Shown here: one piece after another, positions 15,931 to 28,155 of the stretch
Numbering within the stretch: position 1 is the stretch's first letter
How the letters are laid out: every line of letters begins with the position of its first letter
From: Papaver somniferum
Taxonomy: Eukaryota > Streptophyta > Magnoliopsida > Ranunculales > Papaveraceae
Assembly (NCBI RefSeq): GCF_003573695.1
Contig: NC_039360.1
Location: 122,474,336-122,538,335 of the forward strand
Reading direction: 5' to 3'
Length of the DNA stretch: 64,000 nucleotides
The notes under the pieces: generated by a model
Told to the model about the DNA's origin: nothing
Seen by the model: only the letters and a program-made list of their open reading frames with translations
Databases searched by the model: none
Program-made: the position numbers and the translations under genes

Positions 15931-16213
15931 ATGTTTACTTTTACCTGCACCTACATTCAGACACATTATTTGAGATACTTTGATTACCGTTTGAGACACT
16001 TTGATTGCTGTTTGGGATACCGCTACAATTAGTTGGGTCATTGCTACCTTGATTGCATTAGGAAAACTAAACTTAAAAAACTCCAGATTCATGTTATTTA
16101 TATCTAATGAACATGGGGTTGGAGTCATTGCCTTGCGCTTTGACAAATATTGGTTTTATTTTCAAAACCAGTTTGGCCCTAGATGTTTGGTCCTCTCCGT
16201 TACGAGAGAGAAG
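15931..16213. other. Unassigned spacer with short tandem repeat
   Basis: No gene is seen. At about 15968-16022 there is a degenerate tandem repeat of a TTTGAGATACTTTGATTACC-like unit, about 25 bases long, in two to three copies. Unit B diverges from unit A at the start of this block, so it marks the duplication end. Confidence 0.4.
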
Positions 16214-18490
16214 TGTTAGAGTACTGCTCGGTCGAACTCGCAAGCGTTGCCATCTCAAGCTTGTTTGTCAAGTTTAGTTGATCAAAACTATATACTTGAT
16301 TTCTAGTCTACTTATAACTATGTCTTGGATTAGGATAGAATGTATAATTGAGATTTAGACTTCACGACGTTCATCGATTGAAGACGAAAATCTACTAAGG
16401 AGAGCTTGGAGGAACTTCATAACAAAAGGTATGTGGAGACTAAAACTTATCTATCACTCAAAAGTCTGTTTTATTTTATCTTCTAATGATACTAAGTCGT
16501 ATATCTATATAGACTTTTACATTATACACATTTGATATTTCGAGATGAGTTTATGTCGCGTATCTATTTCTCGAAATATGTGTTGGAAGCTTTTTGCTTT
16601 AACTATGTTCATCATTATTCTTGACGAGTTTAGTTGGAGACAATTTATTTGTTCGAAACTAAACATTAAGTCAAAAGATAATCATGTGAAAATTGCCTTG
16701 AAACATCTTACATGATTTGTGTGAGGCAATCATTTGATGTCGACTTGGAAAGTTTCGTATTGATCATTCGATCACTTGAAAATTACTTGAAGCTAATGGT
16801 ATGTGTGAGACAACCATTGTCGTCTTCCAAGGATGTTTCAATGATTGAAATGAGAGTTTAGAACAATTAACCATGTTTGGGTACAACATGGTATGCATAC
16901 CTAGTATGCGAACTGTATTGTTATAATTCAGGTATGGGAACCTTGTTTGCATACCTAGTATGCTAATGGTTTTACCTGTAAAGGTCCGGGAACCTTGTTT
17001 GTGTACCAAGTATGCGAACGGTTTCACCTGAGTTAGGTCCGGGACGGCTGTTTGCATACCTGGTTTGCGAACGGCTGGACAAGGCCAAGGTCCAGAGTTG
17101 TTGTTTGTATACCTAGTTTGCGAATACAGTGGTAAAATTCTAAAATCGGTTAAGTATGATTCTCATACTAATGAACTAAAACATTTATAAATTAAGGAAT
17201 GTAATTTTTGCAATCCGTGGCTTAATATTCATGAATTGATTCTTGTATAAGTACTTTGTACAATTATAAAATAATCCGGTTTTGTTTCAATTTGTTCATA
17301 TATATTTCTATGAGATAGTGAATAATTGAAAAACTCTATTTGAAACACAATTATATTCATTTGATTATCTTAAATGATTGATTGATCATCATGTTTGATC
17401 TAGAAGTGTTAGATGAATATGGTTAAGTCAAAAGTGTTCATCTGGCTAACTTCGGTTAACTGTTATTGAGCCAACTCAATATACACGTTTAGGTATGGTT
17501 ACCCATATCTAAATGAGTGTATATTTCATTTATGTGTAACAAGCTAAGATCATCTAATAGTGGAGATCGATTGCTTTATATTTAAGCAGACTTAGCTTGA
17601 ATCTTAAATCAGGATTTCATCTAACGGTGAATGTTGAATGCTTTGTTACTAAGCTATCTTAGCTTTGATTGTAAGCAACCTTGATTTGAAAGGATACACA
17701 AGGGAAAACCCTAGAAAGTGAAAAACCTAATCCCGACACTTTCATGTGTCCTAGTTGCAAACTAGAGTCGATTCTCCTTTAACCTAGGTTTTCCAAAAGC
17801 ATATTAGGTTAACGACTTGAAGACTTCATCTGGGATTCGTGAAGCCAGATCCAACTGTTTTCTTTGTAGTTGTGTATTCTGATTTTACTTGTTCTATCGT
17901 GTTGAGTACTATCTTATCTAAGATCTGCTCGAGATTTATCTTCTATAGGTAAGATATAAAAAGTAATCACAACAGTTCTTCGTCTCAGACTCTTGTGATT
18001 CTGCAATAACTTTTTCTGTCTGTCAGTTGGGTTATTGTGAGGTGATTGATGTTTTTAGGCTGTTATTCAGGAGTATAAGACCGGATTATCAATTAGTTCA
18101 TGTTCACCTTGATTTATCAAAAGACGGAACAAAAATCGAATAAAGAATAGACATATTTGTGGGAGACATATTTATTTATAAGTCTTCGACTTTGGGTGGT
18201 AGCAACTCTTAGTTGTGGGTGAGATCAGCTAAGGGAATCAAGTGCGCAGAATTCGGTGTGGTTCTAAATGCGTAACAAACTCGAATGTACCTTAATCGGT
18301 GTGAGACTTGGTTAGGGCTCAACTACACTCCAGTCCGAAGTTAACTTGTAGTAGGCTAGTGTCTGTAGCGGCTTAATACCGTGTGGTGTTCAATCTGGAC
18401 TAGGTCGGTTTTTCTGCATTTGCGATTTCCTCGTTAATAAAATTTCAGGTGTCTGTATTATTTCTTCTCCGCATTATATTTGTTTATATA
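16214..18490 (+). mobile_element. Truncated Copia LTR, same family as the 19321-49508 element
   Basis: The block starts TGTTAGAGTACTGCTCGG and follows, in opposite orientation, the LTRs at 19321-20580/42013-43077 and 47089-49508. Matching landmarks include TGATTTCTAGTCTA near the start and CGGCTTAATACC, TTGCGATTTCCTCGTTAA and CCGCATTATATTT near the end. It stops at about 18490, roughly 300 bases short of a full LTR, and joins directly to RPS18 exon 3 sequence. Between about 16870 and 17130 its U3 region has a ~60-bp tandem repeat built on GTTTGCATACCTAGTATGCG. No target-site duplication can be scored because the 3' end is missing. Confidence 0.75.
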
Positions 18491-18499
18491 AATGCAAAA

Positions 18500-19035
18500 T
18501 CATCCTTGTGTTTCATACCCAAAGCATTAGACACCACCTGAGAATATCTTTCATCCTTGTAATCCTTCTTCCTATTCAAAAACCAGTCTGGGATTTTGAA
18601 CTGGCATGGATTAGCAATAATTGTCATGAGATTCTCTAGCTCAACAACATATAATTCACCATCCCTAATAAAACCCAACATAACACCTCAGTAAAAAGTA
18701 GAAAAACACAAAAAAGACGACATCGTTAGGGTTCTAGGTTAGGAATAGTAACAAAAACATAAATATCTCTTGTTCATGTCGACATCGGCTTTCTTACAGA
18801 CAATGTTAGCAAATCGTCTACCAATACCTTTGATCGATATCATTGCAAACATTATCTTTTGTTTTCCATCAACGTTTGTGTTCAACACATGCAATATGTG
18901 TTGGAAATCTCCATTTCCTACTAGAGACTACAAAAACACAACAAAATACTATCAGAAATAAGGGAGAAAATTCGCGATTATATGCATATACAGATAAATA
19001 TTAGATGGAGAATCAAGAGTTTTCCTCCTTACCAT
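18500..19035 (-). pseudogene. RPS18: Truncated RPS18 pseudogene (unit B)
   Basis: This is a second copy of the RPS18 5' half, on the minus strand. The ATG is at 19033-19035, exon 2 at 18767-18927 and exon 3 at about 18500-18664; introns and promoter are retained, so it is a DNA duplication rather than a retrocopy. The end of exon 3, all of exon 4 and the stop codon are missing. The break runs directly into a truncated Copia LTR. The exon 2 donor has changed from GT to AT (18765-18766), and several conserved residues differ. It cannot give a functional S18. Confidence 0.88.
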
Positions 19036-19320
19036 TTTTGTTTGACCAGCGGAATTGAGTTGATAGTTTATTGTTTTCTCTCTCCGGAGAGTGAGTAACG
19101 GAAGAACAAGGGTTTTATTATTTAGGGTTCGTTCTGGGTTTAGGCAATTGTGTTTTTGTATGTTCTCTGTTAGACGAAATTGCGCTTCTAATCTAGACTA
19201 TAACTTTCAGACCAACAACTGACTGGTTTAGGCCCATGTTCCCCAATTGCAGTGTTCTTTCACTTAAAAGAAGACAAATGGTGTGTGTTACATTAAAACA
19301 TGGTTTGTGCTTATACCTAC
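19036..19320 (-). repeat. Unit B copy of RPS18 promoter
   Basis: This repeats the RPS18 upstream region, including the telo-box core near 19125 and a GGCCCA site II word near 19230. It ends at the CCTAC (19316-19320) duplicated by insertion of the large Copia element, whose other flank resumes at 49509. Confidence 0.7.
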
Positions 19321-20580
19321 TGAAAAAGCGGGGGTCTAATATTTCGCTTAGCAATCTGTATGGACAAACTCCAATATACTTTTTATGAGAATCAACTAGA
19401 CAGTTAGACTCAATCAATAAAAAGATATATCAAAGAGTTTATATCTCAATCTCTCAATTTGATCTTTACTCAAGCAAATGGAAATCTGCGAGTCTTTATC
19501 AAAGAGAGATAACTTGGACGGTACCAAAGACCAATGTCCAAGGATCAATCAATATCAATCAACAACCAAAGGTTGGATTTCCATTTGGTGATCTTTAACG
19601 CACAACCTGTATTATTTCAATTATATAAAAAATATAATGCGGAAAAGAATAACACAGATACCCGAAGTTTTGTTAACGAGGAAACCGCAAATACAGAAAA
19701 ACCCCGGGACCTAGTCCAGATTGAATACACAATGTATTAAGCCGCTACAGACACTAGCCTACTACAAGCTACCTTCGGACTGGACTATAGTTGAACCCCA
19801 ATCAGTCTCCCACTAATTCAAGGTACAATTGTACTCCTACGCCTCTGATCCTAGCAGGATACTGCGCACTTGATTCCCTTAGCTGATCTCGCCCACAACT
19901 AAAAGTTGTTGCAACCCAAAATCGCAGACTTGATAATAAACAAATCTGTCTCACACAGAAAAGTTTATCAAAGGATAAATCTGTCTCCCACAGAAAAACC
20001 CTAGGTTTTGTTCTGTCTTAAGATACAAAATCAAGGTGAACAGGAACCAATTGATAATCCGGTCTTATATTCCCGAAGAACAACCTAGATTAATCAATCA
20101 CCTCTCAACAATCCTTCTTGACTACACAAGCAGTTTGTCGAGGAATCACAAACAGTGAGACGAAGATGTTTGTGACTTCTTTATCTTGCCTATCGGAGAA
20201 CTCTCACGATCTCAAGCCAATCAATGATTGTACTCGTACGATAGAAGATGCAAGATCAGATCACAAAACTACGATAAAAGTAGTATCGGTCTGGCTTCAC
20301 AATCCCAATGAAGTCTTTAAGTCGTTAACCTGGTTTTAGAGAAGAAAACCAAAGGTTAAAGGAGAATCGACTCTAGCGAGCTCACTAGTATCACACAGAC
20401 GTGTGGGGACTAGTTTTGCACAATGCTAGATGTCTCCTTTATATAGCCTTCAAATCAGGGTTTTTCCTTAGTTACAAAGAAATCCATATTCACCGTTAGA
20501 TGAAAATATGATTTAGATTCAAACTAATATTTCTCAACCGTTAGATCGAAAACTTAGCTTGTCACACACACTTGGGTAGA
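19321..20580 (-). repeat. Copia 3' LTR, left portion
   Basis: This is the U5-side portion of the 3' LTR, matching 47089-48360. It starts TGAAAAAGCGGGGG directly after the CCTAC duplication. It ends with GTAGA at 20576-20580, the target duplicated by the Gypsy-type element starting at 20581. Confidence 0.9.
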
Positions 20581-23500
20581 TGATCGCTGTCGTATGCGTC
20601 AAAAATAAATTACTTTCTCACTACTCAAAATATAAAATATAGCAAGGGTAAGAAAGGATCGTTCCCACATAGAGGATCTAGGTTGTCAAGTTGTGTCGGT
20701 TTCTTAAATAAACAAGGGGAATTTCTGATTTTTATGTAAAGGAAAATAAACTAAAAGCAAATAATGAAATAAACAAGCAAATCAATAAGATGAAGATATT
20801 GGTCAAGGATTAGTTTTCATTCACAAACATGAATTTGTAACAATAACTAGAATTGATATTTAATGTCAACTTTTATCAAAAGTCCTAGGATACCTTGATC
20901 GCAAGAATATCCCGCTAATTTCCTCTTGTCATCAACAAACACATTAAAAGATGCGAAAGTGAATTCTTCCTAGAAAGCAACCTAAAGTGTAAAAACACAA
21001 TTAAGTTTAACTCCCTAAGAGCACTAAGTTCTATGAAATAAGACTAATCAATACAAACGAACGTGTAAAAGCACTAATCCGTTTTAACAAAGGTTATAAT
21101 CCACTTGTGACTACTAGGATGTATCACTACAAGCAATAATCACAATTATGCTACTTGTATTCGAGGTGTATCACGATTACGTATAATAAACCCTAAACTA
21201 GCAATAGATATGATTACGAGTTCTACCATTTTGCAACTTGACAAAACTACCAAACAATCATACATGGCGATATTTCTAGCGAATCATAATCGACAAAACA
21301 TGGAGACAAAACTAATTTATTGAATGAAAACCCGTATTTGGAAATCCAACTTATTCCTTAACCAATAATAAAATCTAGGTACTCATGTTAAAGGGGTTCA
21401 TTACAAGAAGAAAAATAAAAGTTTCCATCTTTCTAAACCCTAGAATAAAAAGTAGAAGAGAAGATAATCTCCTTATCTAAAAAGATATGAGACCCTTTTT
21501 ATAGACTCCTTGTCTCTCTCTTAATTGCATCAACTGGTCACCAAAAAAAAAACTCAACCACATGCTTGGCCCACAACTCCAGTCCAGCCCATTAACTGAT
21601 TGAATATCTGGCTTGTCAGTTTTGGAGAACCGACGGCCTAATTGGTTTCTTGTTCCACTGTCAATTCTCAGTGTATTCTAGCATTAAATCCACACCATAA
21701 GACACGGTATAGCTCAACTCCTTTCCTGCATCTTAACCTCAGCTACATCCACTTCCTGCAACCAGCTGAGTAGCAACTGCCATCTTATCTGGAGTACCAC
21801 CGCAATTCTGTCATTTACAACCTCAATCTCCATATCAGTTCATTCTCATTTGTTCACTGCAGCACCAGTTTCAATACTGCAATGCACAACACCAGACTCG
21901 AGCCATCTCTTCCCTGCATTGCAACCAACATTCATTCTGCACACTCCCATCACAACATCACTTGTAGTTCTCACTGAATAAGAAATGAACCTGTAACTAG
22001 CCTTGGAAACCACAGTCCCATGAAAATCAACAACACCAGCAACATCAACATTTATTCAATTCCACCAACACTGCCTGCGATGATTTTACTCGCAGTTCCC
22101 TTCGGTCCATTCCAACCTCCACCGTCAATACCGGCTGCAACTCTTTACAGCTACACTTCCACTGCATTCCAGTTCTTCTCCGCTGCTCAGCACCAGCAAT
22201 GTCACCTACACTTCAATCTCCATTGCAGCCAAATCCTCCAGAACCACAATTGCAACTCCACCTTGCTGCAACTTAAAAAAGACACATAACTTCGCTGCAG
22301 CTCCAATTCCCTTAATTCCAGCTGCGACTTCGAACACATTCTGCAGAAACATCACCATCATAACCATTGAAAGCTCATCTCAGCAACTCCATCTGTGCAA
22401 ATCCTTTCAGCAACCTCGAGCTCATATATCCCACTGCAAGCCATCACTTTCATTTCTTTCTCGCAGCCAATTTGCACCTGCACTTGTTCTCGAGCATCAT
22501 CAGTTCTCCCAGCTCAGCTCACACTAATTTTTACTCTAGCCTTCTGCAAACGTACAACTGCAGCACACAGGTTCAGCTCATTCTCCGTCTTCAATACAAA
22601 TCCACCACAGCTCAGCCATCACAATTGCAAGGCCTCCTAAACTGCTCTCAGTTCCTCTGTCATCACCTGCATACTCCACAGTCCATCAACTTCAGACCAA
22701 TACCACAGATTCAGCTCCATAATTTCTGCAACTTGAGCTACATCCACCACCAATGCCTTCGCTGCTAATTTCCTGCAATCTTTTGTAGCTTCATAACCAC
22801 CTAACTCAGCCACAGACTCAACTCCTCCAATTTCTTTGTGCTTCTCTGCAACCCATTCATCCCGTCGCAACCAACCAATCAACCAACTTCTCGCTTGGAT
22901 CAATTCCTTCCTTTCTCCATTTTCTGCAATGCCAACTCCCATTGGGGACAGCAACACAAATCTGCAGCTGCACCAGTCCATAATTCAATCACCACCAGCT
23001 CCAGATGCACTCAAAATTCTTGTAATCATTCATGGAAATACACACAGAGAACTCAACCCTTGAATCTCTTCACCCGAGTCATGCTCCATATTGCATTCTT
23101 ACTAATCTTCAATCGGCAACAACAATATCAGAACCCATTGCTTCCGTATTCTTAACTTTGTACAGCAGCATCAACTTCTCCTCTTTCGATTCACAACATA
23201 GATCACTCAATGGAGCAACATCAACCCCAATTTCAGTTTGAATTCAACCTTAGTCTTCAATTATCGAAACCATCACTACCAAATGCAAATCCAACACAAA
23301 CCCATTGTTTACAGACCTTTGAATCTACAGAAACTCGCAACTGCTTGATGATTTTACTCTCTTCATCTCCATTTTCTCCGACACCAGCTTATTGTTCTTG
23401 ATAGAGTTTTCGTCTGAGAATTCAAACACAAACTAAACTCTTATAAATTTGACTTGTCTTACCCTTTTACAACTCTCTGGTCCGACGACGTACTCCACCA

Positions 23501-23955
23501 GACCAGACCTGAGCTTTCCGGCGTGAACCATTCTTGGCAAGGAACTGAGAGCGGCTATGAGATTTGGCTGAAAGAAGAACTGGTCGTGTAATGACCAACT
23601 CGACCTAGTTTCTAGGTTATAAGGAAAATGGATCTACGATACCCACTCATTAGGATAAGGGTCACACAAATGGAGGTGTGACAATTCAGTTCCCAACATA
23701 GTTCTTCTTGTTGTTTCTAGTTCATTCGTTATCTCCTTCTTGTGAAACCTAGCCTGCTCCAAATATAAATATCGCCTGTGAATTGACCTTTTTGCCTTTT
23801 ACGCTCCAAAAATACGATTTCTCCTTCTTTTGCTCCAAATGACTCCAAAGTACCTGTTAAACTTAAAAGCAAACATAAGATACATAATTTACAAGAAAAA
23901 TCGCGAATAAAGCATAAACAATAGATAAATATCAAGGCGTTTACAACACCTATCA
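20581..23955 (-). repeat. Middle element 3' LTR
   Basis: This partner of 38633-42007 starts right after GTAGA (20576-20580) and ends TATCA at 23955 before the minus-strand polypurine tract. The open frames within 22020-23400 are mirrored in the other LTR and are low-complexity, so they are not genes. Confidence 0.92.
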
Positions 23956-25505
23956 AATTCCCCCACACTTAGACTTTTCTAGTCCTCGAGAAAATCAAAC
24001 AAAATAATTCTAAAACATACATACAACTCTGTCTCGTCGAGGCTACGGTTACTCTTAGCATAAATAACAAGCCTTTAAACCCCTAGTTGTCCCTAGTGGA
24101 CGAGTTATAGTCTCGTGAGGGTTTACTAGAGATATACCCACAAAACCTACTTTTCCAACTTACTAGTTCTCCGTAAAGATAGCATCCAACGCGCTAAGAA
24201 GACATAGAGATTCTGCACACTAGTAATAAGAAGTTAGACACATAAATGAACACAATCTCATCCTTAAAAGTTAAGAGAGAAATAACCATCCCTTATTGAA
24301 AGAAATTTGGGTTCTGAGTGATCGAAAGTCTCGATTCTGCCTCACAAGAAAGGGTTTTATGAAGTTTCTCTCAATAATAAATAGCTTTTTATGGGTCACA
24401 CATGTTCAGGTAGGAATGAAGAGAGAATCATGCGACACCTTGAATGGTATGAAGGCAAAAACCCTCCGAATTGTTTTGAAAACCCACATCTTTTATCATT
24501 TTTTTAAAACCCTTTTTTCTGACGATCTCTAAGAAAGGAAATCAACCACTTAATGAAGATGGTAATATGCTTACTTACCTCATTGTCCGTTCGACGTGCA
24601 GGTAGCACCACTCTTACAACATCCATAGAAACGTCTTCGGTCTTCAATCCTTGTCTTCATCTTCGTCTTCGGTCTTCAACTCTTGATGATGAAATCTTGA
24701 ACTTCGCAGAATCTTGACAATGTAACTGTTTCCTTTAATTCCTTGTTGCTTGAAACCTCATTATGAATATTTCTTCTTCCATTGGCTTTATTGAAAGAAA
24801 AAAACCAAAAACGAACTAAACAAACCAAAATATGATACAAAGGATTTTTCTTGTCTCTTTTTTTTTTTTTTTTTTTTTTTTGAGACAAGAAAAATAAAAC
24901 AAACACAAAATAAAAAACAAACAAAATAGTAAAACGAATAATAAACCTAACAAAATTTCTCTTGTCTCTTTTTTCTCTTTTTTCTCATTTTTTTTTTTTT
25001 GCATAAAATGACCATGTCCCAAGTTTTTTTTTTCGGAACAAGAGAAAATAATATACAACTATGATAAAATAAAAAAAATGCAAGTGCAAAGGCCATGGTG
25101 TAAGAACTTTACCGTTTGATTCTTCACAACTTGTATGTCTCGATATCATAAACTCCTTGAACTCTCATCTTGATAATCTTCGCTCTTGTACATAAAGTCT
25201 TCAACTTGTAAAAATTCTTCTCCTTGTCTTGTTGCTTTACTTGAATCTGAAATCTGCTCATTTCTGTATTGTTGCTTGTAAACCTTGAAGGTCTTCAACT
25301 TTCCTTCGAATTTGTGATGCTCCCCTTGTTGATGATGATGATAGTGTTTCTATGGACCTGTTGGTGTAGAGATAGATAAAGTGGATGGTGCTAATTGCGA
25401 ACAAGATTACAAGTGATATGTAGGTTAGCAATTCGATGTCACCATCATGATTGATAAAATAGAACTCAAGAGATCAAACTAGTGCTTCTATTGGTGGGAG
25501 GTTGG
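23956..25505 (-). other. Middle element 3' internal region
   Basis: No coding frame is credible here. Moving away from the 3' LTR, it holds the polypurine tract at 23956-23970 and a short hairpin ACGAG-TTATAGT-CTCGT at 24100-24116. A poly-T loop flanked by perfect 13-base arms lies at 24845-24894, with more T-rich tracts to about 25030. It ends with GTTGG at 25501-25505, the target of the inner element. Confidence 0.65.
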
Positions 25506-27037
25506 TGATAGACACATTTTTGTGCCTAAATTGTACTCAATGTCTCTATTGTTAGTGCTCGATTTTTGTACTAATTTTGATGCTTTGTGTGTTTGTAGGT
25601 GTTTTTGGAGAAATACACTTGCGTGGAAAAAGTTGCTCAAAAAGTGCTATTTGGACTCCCGGAGAAAAGTACTAAAGGAACCCTCAATTTGGATAAGGGG
25701 CACCTCAGTTGGGCACCTGCTATTCGCACCCCCAGTTTGGTTAGGGGGACACCATCTTCAACATTTCAAAAATTCGTTTTGGCGGGAAAATTTTATTCTC
25801 AACTGTGTAACTTTCGATCGATTCTTGAAGGAGTTCTGGGTAGACTAAAGGGCTGAAACTTAATGCGTAGACGTGATATGACATAACAAAGCTGGTATGA
25901 GTGTTTGTTTTGATCAAATTTGGCTGAAAAATCCGTGAGAAGAAAATAGGGCAACACGTACGCTGGATGAGATATTCACGGGATTACATCGTGGTTAAAC
26001 GTGTGATGATCGTGTTTGGATTGAGCTGGGTCTCTGCAGAAGCGTGGAGAAGTTAAATGAGGAAGATTCAGTAGCTGTATACGCGTGGAAGAGCTAAAAG
26101 TGGAAGAAAATATTCCCGAGAATATTTTCATCAATGCCGAGTAATGGAGAATTCGATGAAGTTATTGCGTGATATTTTGAGGCTGTTGGGTTATAAATAG
26201 TTTCAGGGATAGCAAAGATGGATTACGGGGAGTTTCGGAGGTTTTAGAACACCACAGAGCTTAAACACCAAAGTTGCAGAGCTGCCATTTTCTGCTACTG
26301 CATTTCTGAAGAACACGAAGAACGGACCGACCAGAACAGTCGTTTATCAACAGTGATAACGACTCACAACTGAGGGTCGTACATCTGCAGCAGACTTATT
26401 TGCTACAGTGACAACGACAGAAAGCTTTTATCGTTCTTTGTAACAGCTCGGTTTGCAACACGTATAACTGTTGCAAATCCGGTTTTTAATAGTTTTTCTC
26501 CATTTCATCATTTGTACACCTCCTTTGAGCAATAAAATTGAATCTTGAGCGTGTTTCCAACATGATGATGAGCTAATTCTCCCATAACCAAGGCATTGAG
26601 GAAGCTATTTACGCATGAATAATTGGTAACTATTTTATTTTCTCTAATTTATAATTTATAATTCACTCAATCACTGCTTTTGCAGAGTTTTAAATTGTTT
26701 GCATAATTTTCATCATTAGTTGTGATTCAATTAGATAGGTTATGCTTTGTTTAGATAATCTATGCTTAGGGGATACAATTAATTTTTGAGAGTTTGCCTG
26801 ATTATGTGTGAATTAAGAAAGAAGGGACTTAAAAGATAATTAGAGTTTTGGATTATTTACCATAATTTATTCATGCATAATAGTGGAATCAGTGTCTTGG
26901 TTATTTCTCATATCTTGAAATCAATTTTGTCTTAAGTTTTCTTTATTTTAAGTTTTATTAAGTCTAAAATTCATTGCCTTCACAAGTCTTAAAACAACCC
27001 TTTTATCACTATCTACAACAACTTTGACAACACATCA
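25506..27037 (+). repeat. Inner element 5' LTR
   Basis: This 1532-bp LTR starts right after GTTGG and ends CACATCA. A GGGTTATAAATAG TATA-type promoter is visible at about 26188-26200, so transcription should start shortly after it. An AATAAAA polyadenylation-like word lies near 26531. Confidence 0.93.
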
Positions 27038-28155
27038 AACTTTTGGCGCCGCCGACGCGGACTTGTCTTTAGGCTAGAGTTTTTAGATTTTTATTTGTTT
27101 TTATTTTATTTGTTCTTCTTTATGTTTTTGGGTTTTTGTCTTTTCCTTACAGCTTTTGGAATTGGGAGCGATAGAAAATTTTGCCAACGCTTTAGTGAAT
27201 ACTTAAAGACTTGGAGTAAAAGATAAAGCGAAAGGAGCGAAAGAAGAATTTTTTTTTGTTTTTATTAAAAAAGAGAGAAAAAAAGAAGAGAGACATTTTA
27301 TTTTATTTTATTTTTTTTATTTTTTAGACTTTCCTTTTCTTTTGGACTTTGGACTTGGACATTTGGACATTCTTTTATTTTTTAAACCCTACGGAAGGGT
27401 AGTATTAAATATTAAATTGTTTGCAGAGAAGGACGGTGATTACGATATCACCTCGGCCCCTCGGGTTCGTACACAACATTGGAGTTGTGGCCCGAGTCGA
27501 CTTCAGCGGTTCATCCCCCGTCTGGAACGGGAGGTAAGTTTGTCGAAACACTCGCGAATCCCCTGTCAGCGAGTTATTGTATTCCTTCGTTTGCATATAT
27601 GCTGAGGACTTGAAAACGGCTGATTTAGTTTCCTAGTAAAGGGCAATGACTGGCCATACAAGATAAGGGTTCGGATTTCATCACCGTTCTCTTCTTGCCC
27701 GCCTTAGGAAAACAAAACCAAACGCGAACCTAAAACCTAAAATTTGGAATAGAACGAGACCTATAGGGTAACGAGCTTAATAGGAAAGTCGTTCGAAAAA
27801 TATTGGTTACTCTTTTGAGCATACTTCGAAGTTCATGATGGTTTCTGTGAGTTGAATGCGTGACTTTGCCGCCTTGGAATGCGGTGAGGCCTTGGGTATC
27901 AAAGCTCTACGCATCTTCCCTCGCCTCTATTCAACTTACTTTGACTCGGATTTATTCCAGAGGGGTTTGCTCAAATTATAACGAATTCCCATTCGAAGGA
28001 TTATAAGCTGGTCTAGAAACAATCTAAGTGGAGCCATCATGCTTTTTGTTTGCTAGAAATCAGTAGGTTTGCTGTGGTGGAGTCAGCCTTGTTTGTGTTT
28101 GCATAGAACTTCCCTTCTTTTTAGGACTTTTCTTTTTCTTTTGTTTTTCTAGTGT
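27038..28155 (+). other. Inner element primer site and 5' leader
   Basis: The primer site TGGCGCCGCCGACGCGGA lies at 27044-27061, six bases inside the LTR. It agrees with the tRNA-Asp type at its first eight bases and more loosely after that. A ~1.1-kb leader with T-rich tracts at 27248-27330 precedes gag. No frame in it looks coding. Confidence 0.7.

Noticed and set aside
22020..23401. Several overlapping plus-strand open frames in the middle element's 3' LTR
   Set aside because: They recur in the other LTR, come from CTGCAACTCC-like low-complexity DNA, overlap in different frames and show no family features.
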